Shown: positions 47,399 through 56,615 of the stretch, piece after piece | Position numbering within the stretch: position 1 is the first letter of the stretch | Layout of the letters: every line of letters begins with the position of its first letter | Assembly: GCA_018645325.1 (NCBI GenBank) | Contig: JABGOU010000010.1 | Span: 1 to 64,000 of the forward strand | Source of the DNA: Desulfobacula sp. | GTDB taxonomy: Bacteria > Desulfobacterota > Desulfobacteria > Desulfobacterales > Desulfobacteraceae | DNA length: 64,000 nucleotides | Direction: 5' to 3' | Program-made: the position numbers and the translations under genes | Notes under the pieces: generated by a model | Seen by the model: the letters and a program-made list of their open reading frames with translations, nothing else | The model's database searches: none | What the model was told of the DNA's origin: nothing

Positions 47399-47841
47399 AA
47401 AATTTTATTTTAAAATTAAAACAAACATCAAAGGTTCAAAAAGGATTCACTCTGATAGAAATCCTGATTGCCATTGCCATTTTATCCATAGGCTTATTAA
47501 GTATTGCTGCTATGCAGGTATCAGCAATCCGTGGGAATGCCAAGTCAAACAAGTTATCACAAAGAACCACAACCGCATCCAACCATATAGAATATCTCTT
47601 AAATCTACCTTTTAATGATTCCAATTTGTCAGCTGGAAATCATGACCCGGAAAATGACGGTGTTGATAATGATGGAGATGGTGTTACAGATGAACCAGAT
47701 GATGACGGTGAATTAAAATATTCTGTCACCTGGAATATTACAGATGACACCTCAAGTCAAAAGACCATTGCACTGACCATTGCCGTAACTTCTTATGGCT
47801 CAGCAACAACCTTAACTATCAATACTATAAGAATTAGATAG
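47395..47841 (+). CDS. pilV: Type IV minor pilin PilV
   Basis: A 148-residue prepilin: leader ending KG, then FTLIEILIAIAILSIGLLSIAAMQ, the PilV/GspI-type N-terminus. The short head contains an acidic run DPENDGVDNDGDGVTDEPD, which resembles thrombospondin type 3 calcium loops. Its ATG lies in the ATGA overlap with pilW (47395-47398), so the earlier in-frame ATG at 47377 is rejected. Confidence 0.92.
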   Translation: MKNFILKLKQTSKVQKGFTLIEILIAIAILSIGLLSIAAMQVSAIRGNAKSNKLSQRTTTASNHIEYLLNLPFNDSNLSAGNHDPENDGVDNDGDGVTDEPDDDGELKYSVTWNITDDTSSQKTIALTIAVTSYGSATTLTINTIRIR

Positions 47842-47861
47842 AATGTCAAGGAGGTAAACAT

Positions 47862-48350
47862 ATGCGGATCAAGACTTTAAATAATCAGGAGGGGTTTGCT
47901 TTAATTACCACCTTGCTTTTTTTAGTAATTCTGACCATTATTGGAATTGCAGCAACAAACACTACCTCCATTGAAATCAGTATTGCAGGTAATGAAAAAG
48001 TCTATAAACAAAATTTTTATCAGGCTGAAGGGGCAGCCAATGAAGCTGCCAGCAAAAATCTTGAATCCGCCTGGGTATGGGAATTCAACAAAAATGATTT
48101 TCCTGATAATGGTAATGGAGAAGTGGACGTAGACCAGGTTTTTACACAAACCTCCGGACTGAGTGCCAATACAAATTATGGTGTTGTTGATAATGATATC
48201 CCTTCAGGTATATTAGGTTCAGGTCATTCTTTAAAGGTTGAAGGAACCAGTGGTTCCGGAGGTAGGATGAATTTTTTTGATTTATATGGTCAAAGCACTG
48301 AGAACAACAGTACTGTCAGAATTGTCATGGGATACACAAAACGGCTATAA
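47862..48350 (+). CDS. pilX: Type IV minor pilin PilX
   Basis: A 162-residue protein with a PilX-type N-terminus: leader ending EG, mature FALITTLLFLVILTIIGIAA with no Glu at position 5, then the PilX box SIEISIAGNEKVYKQNFYQAEGAANEA. Absence of Glu5 is usual for PilX and GspK-like tip subunits. Good GGAGG ribosome-binding site 7 bases before the ATG. It lies directly before pilY1, its usual partner. Confidence 0.92.
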   Translation: MRIKTLNNQEGFALITTLLFLVILTIIGIAATNTTSIEISIAGNEKVYKQNFYQAEGAANEAASKNLESAWVWEFNKNDFPDNGNGEVDVDQVFTQTSGLSANTNYGVVDNDIPSGILGSGHSLKVEGTSGSGGRMNFFDLYGQSTENNSTVRIVMGYTKRL

Positions 48351-48362
48351 GAGGGGTGATTT

Positions 48363-51300
48363 ATGGTTTTTAAAAAAAAAATCGCTGGCTTTACTGGAAA
48401 ATGCAAGTTCATCATGCTATCTTTATTCTTTCTTTTATACTATACCACCAATGGATTATGCATAGATATAAGTGATGATCCAATGGATACAAAAGTACAG
48501 GCAGCACCACCCAATATCATGTTTGTCATTGATAATTCAGGCAGTATGGACTGGGAGTTCATGACAGAAGAGAATAACGGAAGATTTACGATTTCAGGCT
48601 CCGCGCATGAATACCTTTTCTCAAATCCCGGTGATAATGTCTACTCGTCCTATAGCTCTAATGGGACTATTTTATCAAACACAGATAAAGAGTATTGGAA
48701 AGGCCAGTGGTCTGGTTACAATAAACTTTATTACAATCCTTCATCTACCTATACCCCATGGCCCGGCACAGCAACCTATACCATGGATGATGCTGATTTG
48801 AAAACTTCTTATTCCAATCCTATTCATGTCAGCGGTGGAGATCCATCCATAACTTTAAAAAATACTTTTAAAACAATTACCTATAGAACACCGATCATTG
48901 TGGATAATGCTGACGGTGGACCTGATTTTACCACAACGGGTACCTGGTCTGAATCATCCTATGAAAATGAGTGGCCATATCCAGATGCAACTCATAGCTC
49001 TTTATCTACAAATGGCAGTGGGACGGCTGTTTTCAAACCTGACATTCCCAATACGGATGTTTATGAAGTTTATGCGTGGTGGAATTGTTATTCCAGCCGT
49101 GATACCAACGCAAAAATCACAATTAACCACATTGGAGGTCCAACAATAATATTCAAAACTCAGCAGGCTTCTGCTGTCACTAAAAATGAACCTGGTGTTT
49201 GTGGAGAATGGATATCTTTAGGTGATTATAATTTTAACAGTGATGACAGCGGAAATGTCGTTATCGAACGCCACGGCGCCAGTACAGGAGATTCTACCAT
49301 TGCCGATGCCATCAAGTTTATTCGAACTAGCACTCCTGATGCAGACATCCTAATCAAGAACGCCCATTATTTCACATGGTATGATGAGAATAGCAATGAG
49401 ACAGTGGACAATCTGGAAGTCTATCTTGTTACATGGGAAGACACGGATGCTGATGACATTCTTGATCACAGGCTCTATTACCAGGTGGACAATACTGATG
49501 ACGATAAAGTTGAGTCATTGGAGTTAAGGCCTCTATCCTATCATAAAGATGATCAGGGAAATGATGAAGTTCCCAATGATATACAACCCAAAAATTATGA
49601 TGAAAACGGGAGTGATTTTACATACAAAACAGATGAAGAAGACCTTCAAAATTTTGCTAACTGGTACTCTTACTATCGGCGAAGGGAACTTGCAGCAAAG
49701 GCAGCTATTGCAAAATCCATTTTAGACCTTGATTGGGTATATGCAGGATTTTATACCATTAACAGCGGACTTCGACAGACGGTTTTACCCATAAATGTAG
49801 AATCAAACTCGATTATTGTTGATAATAAAGACAGCGGATTTACTAAAAGCGGTACCTGGAAGGAATCAAGCGCCCAAAATTATGGCCAGGAGTATAATGA
49901 AAGCTCTCTTTATTCAAGCAGGGGTACTGCAAAATGGACTCCCAGTCTTACTGCAGGCTCATATAAAGTCTATGCCTGGTGGGGGTATGCCGGTAGTCGT
50001 ACCACCCAGGCACAATATACCATAAATCATAGTGGCGGAACTTCAACTATTACTAAAAATCATAATATTCAAACCGAGGCATTTCAGTGGCAGCTTTTAG
50101 GAACTTACTCTTTTAATGCAGGAACTTCAGGATATGTAACTGTAAAAAACATAGGAAGCACTAGGAAATATGCCAGTGCAGATGCCATAAAATTTGAAGG
50201 CACATCCGGCGGTACAACGGTTGATGACACGGATACGCTTTTGAATCTATTATACGAAATGAACTCCAGTGGTGGGACACCTTTGCGAGCTGCTCTCAGA
50301 GATGTTGGACGATATTATGATCAGGATGACGGGTATACGGGGAATCTTGGCACCTCTCCCTTTAAGGATGAGGCAGATGGAGGTGCCTGTCAACAGGCTT
50401 TTACGGTTTTAATGACGGATGGATATTATAACGGCAGTGATCCTGGAATTGGAAATGAAGACGGGGATGATGGAGCACCCTATGCAGACTCGTATTCAGA
50501 TACCCTGGCAGACATGGCTATTAAATATTATGATACTGATTTAGCCGATACTTTACCTGACAATCTGCCCACTAACAATTATGACAATAAAAAATCCCAG
50601 CATATGATCACATATTCTGTTTCATTCGGAGTTACGGGCACGATTGATCAAACCGATATGGATAATGATGGAATCACTGACAACCCGAGTTATGAAGATG
50701 ACCCATATTTTTTAAATTCTAACACCCCAAAGCCGACCTGGCCTAATCCGGACAGTGGAGATTCGCAGAAAATTGATGACCTCTGGCATGCTGCTGTAAA
50801 TGGCAGGGGAGAATTTTTCAGTGCTGATGATCCTGAAGAACTGGTCTCTTCATTAAATTCAGTTTTTGAAAATCTGGCATCCAGAATTGCATCCGGTGCA
50901 TCTGTCTCAGTAAATGGTGATGAACTGAACACAGGGTCAGTCATGTATCAGTCTACATACACATCCGGAGATTGGGAAGGAGATGTGACAGCATATCCCA
51001 TAGACTCACACACAGGTGAAATTAAAACAGAAGATAGTGATATTCTCTGGCATGCATCAGAAAAGCTTCAATCACAGGATTGGGATACCGGGCGAAAAAT
51101 TGTAACCTATAACGGATATGATGATATTATAATTTTCAGATATGATAATTTGACAGCTCTTCAGAAAACATCCATTGACAGCAATCCCGATGTGGTGGAT
51201 TTTATCCGGGGTAAAGAAATATCAGGATTTAGATCCAGACAGAAAAAACTTGGGGATATTGTCCATTCTGCTCCACTTTTGGTGATTGGGGACAGTATGG

Positions 51301-52895
51301 ATAATGATAGTGACTCAGATATTGATGAAGAAGATGAAGAATCAGGCCTTATTTTTACCGGAGGAAATGACGGGATGCTGCATGCATTTGACGCACAAAC
51401 CGGTGATGAAATGTTTGCGTATATCCCCCACATTGTTTTTGAGCATTTAACCGATTTGACTTTAGTTGACTATGACCATAAATTTTATGTTGATGCCACA
51501 CCTTTTTCAAAGACTATCAATGTAAACAATAATGAACTGGTTGTTTTAACCGGCGGACTTAAAAAGGGAGGCAAAGGATATTTCTGCCTGGATATCACCA
51601 AAATTTTATATCAGAACACCACTTTTTCCGAAGATGAGCTGGCAACCCCTGCCCATACTGATGGGATTGATGTCTTATGGGAGTATCCGCAGTTAACAAC
51701 AGCCGGAGCAATTTTTGCAAGTGATGATGATTTGGGATACAGTTTTAGTGATATTTTTATTGTTGAATCTTATAAAACCGACAGTGATCCTGGCAACCAC
51801 AACTGGGTAGCCATTTTTGGGAATGGCTACGATTCTGTCAATGGGAGTGCCATACTTTACATTCTTAATGCATATACGGGCGAACTCATTAAAAAAATTG
51901 ATACAGGTGCTGCGGGAAATAATGGCTTGTCAAGCCCGGCCCTGATTGACATCGACAATGATGGAAAAGTTGATTATGCTTATGCCGGGGATCTTTTGGG
52001 CAACATGTGGAAATTTGATTTGACCAGTGATGATTCTGCAAACTGGAAAGTTGCCTACACAGAGACTGACAGCTCTCCTGCCCCGTTGTTTTCATCTCCG
52101 AGTCAGCCTATTACATCTACACCGGATGTAATGAATCATTGCGCCGATGATGAAGGCTATATGGTCCTTTTTGGCACGGGCAAATTTATTGCTGAATCCG
52201 ACCGAACCAATAATGACCAGCAAACAATTTATGGAATTTGGGATACGGGTTTCCCCGTGGGTGAATGGAATGAAACACTTGGTACTTTATCAAAAATGGC
52301 CGGAGCTACTCTGCTTGAGCAGACAGAAATTAATTTCCAGTATCTGAATGATCATTATTTGAGGACATTGAGTGACAATGAAGCCACCTGGGTTGAAGTT
52401 AATGAAGCCAGTGGACTTATAGAATCCGGCACCCATATTGGCTGGTATTTTGATTTACCCATGGACATGGACAATGATTTGGTTTTAGATGGAGAACGAG
52501 TAATTAAAAATGTCATGATTCGTGACGGACATCTTATTGCTATTGCATTTACTCCCAATGATTCACCATGTACAGGTGGGGGTACATCCATGGTGCATGA
52601 GTTAGATGCCTGCGACGGTAGCAGACTGAGTTCACCACAATTTGATATTAATGAGGATGGTATTATAGACATAAGTGATATGATAGAGATAGATGATCCC
52701 GACAATCCTGGACAGATGATCTTGGTACCCCCAACGGGAAAAGGATATGATGGTCTTTTACATCCTCCGATTATTGTGACTATGCCTAATAAGACGGTTG
52801 AAATGAAAATATTCAGCAGTTCAGCCGGGACAACGGAAAGACTTTTTGAAAATGCTGAAGGTGGGTTTTATTATTGGCGGGAAATTAAAAATTAA
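48363..52895 (+). CDS. pilY1: Type IV pilus tip protein PilY1 with two golvesin-like insertions
   Basis: A 1510-residue exported protein. Signal segment near 14-33; VWA domain starts at about 50 with MIDAS DNSGS (57-61), and its later MIDAS residues are in GGTPL (about 638) and MTDG (about 686). Between them are two related golvesin C-terminal-like beta domains (about 177-325 and 483-613, each with IIVDN at the start, YAWW, ITINH and ADAIKF near the end). The C-terminal PilY1 beta-propeller starts near 990 (GLIFTGGNDGMLHAFDA) and includes the calcium-site segment DIDNDGKVDYAYAGD. It acts at the pilus tip with the minor pilins in adhesion and retraction control. Confidence 0.93.
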   Translation: MVFKKKIAGFTGKCKFIMLSLFFLLYYTTNGLCIDISDDPMDTKVQAAPPNIMFVIDNSGSMDWEFMTEENNGRFTISGSAHEYLFSNPGDNVYSSYSSNGTILSNTDKEYWKGQWSGYNKLYYNPSSTYTPWPGTATYTMDDADLKTSYSNPIHVSGGDPSITLKNTFKTITYRTPIIVDNADGGPDFTTTGTWSESSYENEWPYPDATHSSLSTNGSGTAVFKPDIPNTDVYEVYAWWNCYSSRDTNAKITINHIGGPTIIFKTQQASAVTKNEPGVCGEWISLGDYNFNSDDSGNVVIERHGASTGDSTIADAIKFIRTSTPDADILIKNAHYFTWYDENSNETVDNLEVYLVTWEDTDADDILDHRLYYQVDNTDDDKVESLELRPLSYHKDDQGNDEVPNDIQPKNYDENGSDFTYKTDEEDLQNFANWYSYYRRRELAAKAAIAKSILDLDWVYAGFYTINSGLRQTVLPINVESNSIIVDNKDSGFTKSGTWKESSAQNYGQEYNESSLYSSRGTAKWTPSLTAGSYKVYAWWGYAGSRTTQAQYTINHSGGTSTITKNHNIQTEAFQWQLLGTYSFNAGTSGYVTVKNIGSTRKYASADAIKFEGTSGGTTVDDTDTLLNLLYEMNSSGGTPLRAALRDVGRYYDQDDGYTGNLGTSPFKDEADGGACQQAFTVLMTDGYYNGSDPGIGNEDGDDGAPYADSYSDTLADMAIKYYDTDLADTLPDNLPTNNYDNKKSQHMITYSVSFGVTGTIDQTDMDNDGITDNPSYEDDPYFLNSNTPKPTWPNPDSGDSQKIDDLWHAAVNGRGEFFSADDPEELVSSLNSVFENLASRIASGASVSVNGDELNTGSVMYQSTYTSGDWEGDVTAYPIDSHTGEIKTEDSDILWHASEKLQSQDWDTGRKIVTYNGYDDIIIFRYDNLTALQKTSIDSNPDVVDFIRGKEISGFRSRQKKLGDIVHSAPLLVIGDSMDNDSDSDIDEEDEESGLIFTGGNDGMLHAFDAQTGDEMFAYIPHIVFEHLTDLTLVDYDHKFYVDATPFSKTINVNNNELVVLTGGLKKGGKGYFCLDITKILYQNTTFSEDELATPAHTDGIDVLWEYPQLTTAGAIFASDDDLGYSFSDIFIVESYKTDSDPGNHNWVAIFGNGYDSVNGSAILYILNAYTGELIKKIDTGAAGNNGLSSPALIDIDNDGKVDYAYAGDLLGNMWKFDLTSDDSANWKVAYTETDSSPAPLFSSPSQPITSTPDVMNHCADDEGYMVLFGTGKFIAESDRTNNDQQTIYGIWDTGFPVGEWNETLGTLSKMAGATLLEQTEINFQYLNDHYLRTLSDNEATWVEVNEASGLIESGTHIGWYFDLPMDMDNDLVLDGERVIKNVMIRDGHLIAIAFTPNDSPCTGGGTSMVHELDACDGSRLSSPQFDINEDGIIDISDMIEIDDPDNPGQMILVPPTGKGYDGLLHPPIIVTMPNKTVEMKIFSSSAGTTERLFENAEGGFYYWREIKN

Positions 52896-52914
52896 AAATT
52901 TTCAGGATAAAAAG

Positions 52915-53244
52915 ATGAAAATATTAAAATTTTTTTTAATCATATTAAGCAGTTTTTTTTGTTTACTCACTATTTACACTGTAATATCTTTTGCAGAAGA
53001 CCCGATACACCCTGGTTACCCTTTTGTCTTTGACATGACTGGCAAGCTTGACAAAATTTATGATAAAAAACTGGTTATAGATGATGTTCTAGTCAAACTT
53101 TCCTCATCAACAACTTATCATGCTCCTGATTCGATCTTCACGAACCCCTCTGCATTTCAAAACAGAGATACAATTGGAATTATTTTGAAAAATAACAATA
53201 CCAGGGAAGCTCTTTCTGTCTGGCTCATAAAAAAAGCTGATTAA
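52915..53244 (+). CDS. Small secreted protein after PilY1 (PilY2-like position)
   Basis: A 109-residue protein with a signal peptide (ILKFFLIILSSFFCLLTIYTVISFA) and a compact beta-rich domain containing MTGKLDKIYDKKLVIDDVLVKL and TIGIILKNNNTREALSVWLI. Genes of this size follow pilY1 in several type IV pilus clusters (called pilY2 in Pseudomonas), and the position, 19 bases after pilY1, suggests the same role, but I cannot show homology. AGGAT before the ATG at 52915 decides the start; the frame is open back into pilY1. Confidence 0.65.
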   Translation: MKILKFFLIILSSFFCLLTIYTVISFAEDPIHPGYPFVFDMTGKLDKIYDKKLVIDDVLVKLSSSTTYHAPDSIFTNPSAFQNRDTIGIILKNNNTREALSVWLIKKAD

Positions 53245-53298
53245 TTGGCTATTCCATTTTTCATTGTTTTTTATTCATGAAACTTGATATGTAAACCT

Positions 53299-54042
53299 AT
53301 GCAGAAAATCTTGATAAAAAATGTATCCAAAGAATATATTTCCGATTTTAAAAGGAAGAGAAAAACAGCGGTTGACAATGTTTCTTTGTCCATAGAAAAA
53401 GCAGAAATCTTCGGGATTATCGGTGTGAACGGTGCCGGCAAGAGCACCATTATCAAGATGATCATGGGGTTTATCAAACCTCATTCAGGTCAGATCTTTG
53501 TTTCTGGAAAAACGCCTTTGGACCCTGATTCCCGGCGTAATCTAGGGTATCTGCCTGAAAATCCCTATTTTTATGATAATTTAACAGCCAGGGAACTCTT
53601 GATGTTCAGCTGCCAGGCTTCGGGGCTTGATAAAAAAACTTCCATAAGGCGGATTGAAATTCTTTTAAAAAAAGTAGGGCTTTTTGCAGAGCAAAATCAG
53701 AAACTGAGGACCTTTTCCAAAGGGATGACCCAGCGGGCCGGCATCTGCTTTGCCCTGGTCCACGACCCGGATATCATTATCCTTGATGAGCCAATGTCCG
53801 GCCTTGATCCACTTGGCAGGAAAATCGTGATTGATCTTATTTGTGATCTTAAACAAAGAGGGAAGACAGTCTTGTTCTGCTCTCATATTTTAAATGATGT
53901 GGAAAGGATCTGTGATCGTGTGGGCATCATGGATGGCGGAAGTCTGAAAAGGGTTTATACCAAAGAGGAAATTTTTAAAAGTGTTGATGCAGAAAATAAC
54001 CTGGAAGAAATATTTTTAAAGATAATAGGTAGAAATCAATGA
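53299..54042 (+). CDS. pilH: ABC transporter ATP-binding protein, PilH-like
   Basis: A 247-residue ABC ATPase: Walker A GVNGAGKSTIIKMI, signature FSKGMTQRAGICFAL, Walker B DIIILDEPMSGLDP and switch His in CSHILNDVERI. It belongs to the ABC-2 group that works with a six-helix permease. In Myxococcus, PilH with PilI and PilG is an ABC system needed for pilus assembly; here the trio follows pilY1 in the same direction. The assignment rests on context. ATG 53299 is the best start, with no strong ribosome-binding site. Confidence 0.8.
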   Translation: MQKILIKNVSKEYISDFKRKRKTAVDNVSLSIEKAEIFGIIGVNGAGKSTIIKMIMGFIKPHSGQIFVSGKTPLDPDSRRNLGYLPENPYFYDNLTARELLMFSCQASGLDKKTSIRRIEILLKKVGLFAEQNQKLRTFSKGMTQRAGICFALVHDPDIIILDEPMSGLDPLGRKIVIDLICDLKQRGKTVLFCSHILNDVERICDRVGIMDGGSLKRVYTKEEIFKSVDAENNLEEIFLKIIGRNQ

Positions 54043-54857
54043 TGACGAGAAAATTGTTTGCCCTGACCATTTTAACATTTAAAGAAGGAGTCCGGGACAG
54101 GGCATTGTTTGGGATTGGCCTTTTTTCATTGTTGTTAATGGCAGGTTCCATTGTTGTGGTGAGCATGTTCATGCGGGAACTTCACAAGGTGACTGTGGAT
54201 ATTAATCTTTCAGCCATTACTTTTGCAGGTCTTTTACTGAGCTTTTTTGTCTCAATTAACCTGATGTCAAAGGATATTGACAGGTACACCATTTACTCGG
54301 TTCTGTCCAAACCATTTTCCAGAAGCCAGTATATCTGGGGAAAATATCTGGGAATCATGCTATTGATCGTTACTGCAATGGGTATATTGACTTTTTGCAG
54401 CAGTCTTGCCATCTGGTTTACCAAATCACAGTATTCATTGTATTTTCAGGGATTTTCCTGGATGGAATTTTATAAAGCCGTGTATGCTGAACTTTTAATG
54501 TTTTTTCTGCTGAATGCGCTTATAGTATTTTTTTCCACAATCACAACCAGCTCATTTATAACACTTTTATTCAGCATATCCACTTATATTGCCGGCCAGA
54601 CAATTGAAGAAGTGGTTCTGTTTTTAAAGACAAAACATGCTGCTGAAATATTTATGTCCGAGGGCATAAATACTATTATTGGTATTGTTCAGTATATCCT
54701 GCCCAATCTGTCTGTATTTGATCTTAAACTACAGTCTGCCCACGCCATTACCATATCATGGGACTACCTTGCCGCCGTCACGGGTTACAGCATAGTATAC
54801 TCCATAGTCCTGCTGATTATGGCATCTCTTATCTTTAATAAAAGAGAGCTTCGATGA
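54039..54857 (+). CDS. pilI: ABC-2 type permease, PilI-like
   Basis: A 272-residue membrane protein with six hydrophobic segments. FKEGVRDRALFGIGLFSLLLM at the N-terminus and the RYTIYSVLSKPFSRSQYIWGKYLG segment are typical of ABC-2 permeases, where the latter contacts the ATPase. It overlaps both neighbours by four bases (ATGA), so the three products are made together. Myxococcus PilI has the same place and size; the transported substance is unknown. Confidence 0.82.
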   Translation: MMTRKLFALTILTFKEGVRDRALFGIGLFSLLLMAGSIVVVSMFMRELHKVTVDINLSAITFAGLLLSFFVSINLMSKDIDRYTIYSVLSKPFSRSQYIWGKYLGIMLLIVTAMGILTFCSSLAIWFTKSQYSLYFQGFSWMEFYKAVYAELLMFFLLNALIVFFSTITTSSFITLLFSISTYIAGQTIEEVVLFLKTKHAAEIFMSEGINTIIGIVQYILPNLSVFDLKLQSAHAITISWDYLAAVTGYSIVYSIVLLIMASLIFNKRELR

Positions 54858-55699
54858 AGCGGCAGTTCATCCTGGTGTTATTTCTTTTTGTGTCAATATT
54901 TTTTTGTTTTATGTTTCAAAAAAATTTAATAGAAAAAAGAGAAATTTTTCTTAAAGAAAACTATGCAGGATATATACTGCCTTCAAAGATTACAGGTCCA
55001 GCATCCCTGGAATTTTCAGGTATTGTTGCTGATTTTCTTTTTTTGAAAATTACTACATTTTTTGGGGGTGAATTTAATCAAAATGAACCTATTGACAACA
55101 AATATGCCCAGTTTCTTTATGAATCAATGAATATTCTTACGGATTTGGATCCCTGGTTCTGGGATGCTTATCTGATGGCAGACATGATTCTGACCTGGGA
55201 TTTCGGAAAGATTGATCTTGCCAATAAACTTCTTTTAAAGGCAATGGCACACAGAAAAGAGGATTTTAAGGTGCCGTATTATATCGGCTTTAATTATTTT
55301 TATTTTTTAAAGGATAACCTTAATGGGGCCAGGTATTTAATGCAGGCTGCCAGGCTTCCCAAAGCACCAGGTTATTTGTCTTCCCTTGCCACAAGACTTT
55401 CAATGTATCAAAATCAGTACAGGCCCGCCATTATGTTTTTAAATGATATCATTAAATCCACCCAAAACCCGGAACTTCGAAAGCAGTTTGAAATAAGGCT
55501 TAAAACCCTGATGATTATGGACAGGCTTGAAAAAAAAGTTCATGAATTTAAAAAAAGATTTGGAACTTTCCCTGACCGGTTATCTGATCTTACTGACAAG
55601 GGGCTTGTTAAATTAATTCCCGATGATCCCTATGGTGGAAAGTTTATCCTTCTTGAAAACAAGAGAGTGTATACCACCAGCAAAATGATTTATAAATAG
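54854..55699 (+). CDS. Membrane-anchored TPR-like protein, PilG-like position
   Basis: A 281-residue protein with one N-terminal membrane segment (about 4-21), a helical repeat region that reads as TPR-like (ILTDLDPWFWDAYLMADMIL, YYIGFNYFYFLKDN, ATRLSMYQNQYRPAIMF), and a C-terminal tail KRFGTFPDRLSDLTDKGLV then PDDPYGGKF. That tail resembles the end of the major pseudopilin GspG. As third member of the ABC trio it corresponds to Myxococcus PilG by position. Homology is not proven by eye. Confidence 0.65.
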   Translation: MKRQFILVLFLFVSIFFCFMFQKNLIEKREIFLKENYAGYILPSKITGPASLEFSGIVADFLFLKITTFFGGEFNQNEPIDNKYAQFLYESMNILTDLDPWFWDAYLMADMILTWDFGKIDLANKLLLKAMAHRKEDFKVPYYIGFNYFYFLKDNLNGARYLMQAARLPKAPGYLSSLATRLSMYQNQYRPAIMFLNDIIKSTQNPELRKQFEIRLKTLMIMDRLEKKVHEFKKRFGTFPDRLSDLTDKGLVKLIPDDPYGGKFILLENKRVYTTSKMIYK

Positions 55700-55713
55700 T
55701 GCCCGCATATGCT

Positions 55714-56493
55714 TTATTTTTCCTGCCAGACCGGGGGGCGTTTTTCAAAAAATGCGTTAACCCCTTCTTTTGCATCATCTGTGGTGCAAAGTCTGGCAAA
55801 GGCCTCATTCATATAGGCAAACTGTGCCTGGTAACTCATATCTTCTGAATGGTAAAATGCAGTTTTTGCAATTTGCACTGCAATGGGGCTTTTTTTAGCC
55901 AGTTCTTCTGCCCATTGAAGTGCCAGGGAATCAAGGTCTTGTTTTGGGACAATTTTATTGATCAGGCCAAGAGAAAGCGCTTCGGGTGCTTTTATTAATT
56001 TTCCATAGAGTAACAATTCCAATGCTTTTTTCCGGCCAACACATCTGGCAACGGGAATGACAGGACCCACACAATTAAGGCCCACATTGATGGCCGTAAG
56101 GCCCATGCGGGAATTATCAGCAGCAATAACCAGATCTGCTGCAGCAATAAGGCCCATGCCGTTTGCTGCCGCAACCCCCTGAAGCTGGGCAATAACTGGT
56201 TTTTTTAACTTTGAGATGGTAACAAGGGGTTGTTCCATTCTCTCTATCCATTCGCGGTATTCTATGGCTGTTTTTCCGGAAAGCTCTGTTACGTCAATTC
56301 CAGCACAAAACGCTCTGCCGGCCCCCTTTAAAAGAATGACCCTGACTAATGGGTCTGAATCCAGGTCAATTAGTGCCTGATTCAGTTCGAGGGCCATCTG
56401 GCTGCTAAAGGTATTCATGCTTTCAGGGCGGTTTAAAGTAAGTGTTGCAACATGGTTTTCGCCTGTTTTAATAAGAATTTTTTCAAATTTCAT
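55714..56493 (-). CDS. Enoyl-CoA hydratase/isomerase family protein
   Basis: A 259-residue crotonase-fold protein. VATLTLNRPESMNTFSSQM and FCAGIDVTEL (first oxyanion-hole region) and GVAAANGMGLIAAADLVIAAD (second) are intact, so acyl-CoA binding and oxyanion stabilisation are likely. In hydratases the next segment carries a catalytic Glu in a PE motif; here it is TAINVGLNCVGP, so a simple hydratase activity is doubtful and isomerase, hydrolase or decarboxylase chemistry are possible. It stands alone on the minus strand. Confidence 0.85.
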   Translation of the reverse strand: MKFEKILIKTGENHVATLTLNRPESMNTFSSQMALELNQALIDLDSDPLVRVILLKGAGRAFCAGIDVTELSGKTAIEYREWIERMEQPLVTISKLKKPVIAQLQGVAAANGMGLIAAADLVIAADNSRMGLTAINVGLNCVGPVIPVARCVGRKKALELLLYGKLIKAPEALSLGLINKIVPKQDLDSLALQWAEELAKKSPIAVQIAKTAFYHSEDMSYQAQFAYMNEAFARLCTTDDAKEGVNAFFEKRPPVWQEK

Positions 56494-56615
56494 TATATTA
56501 CATCCTTTTTAATAAGTTTTAATCCCAAATTATATCCTAAAACTCAACTTTCGATCTTAAGTTCTTGTAGGCCCTACTCAAATCTGGCAACTCCAAAAGT
56601 TGAGTCCTATAATAT

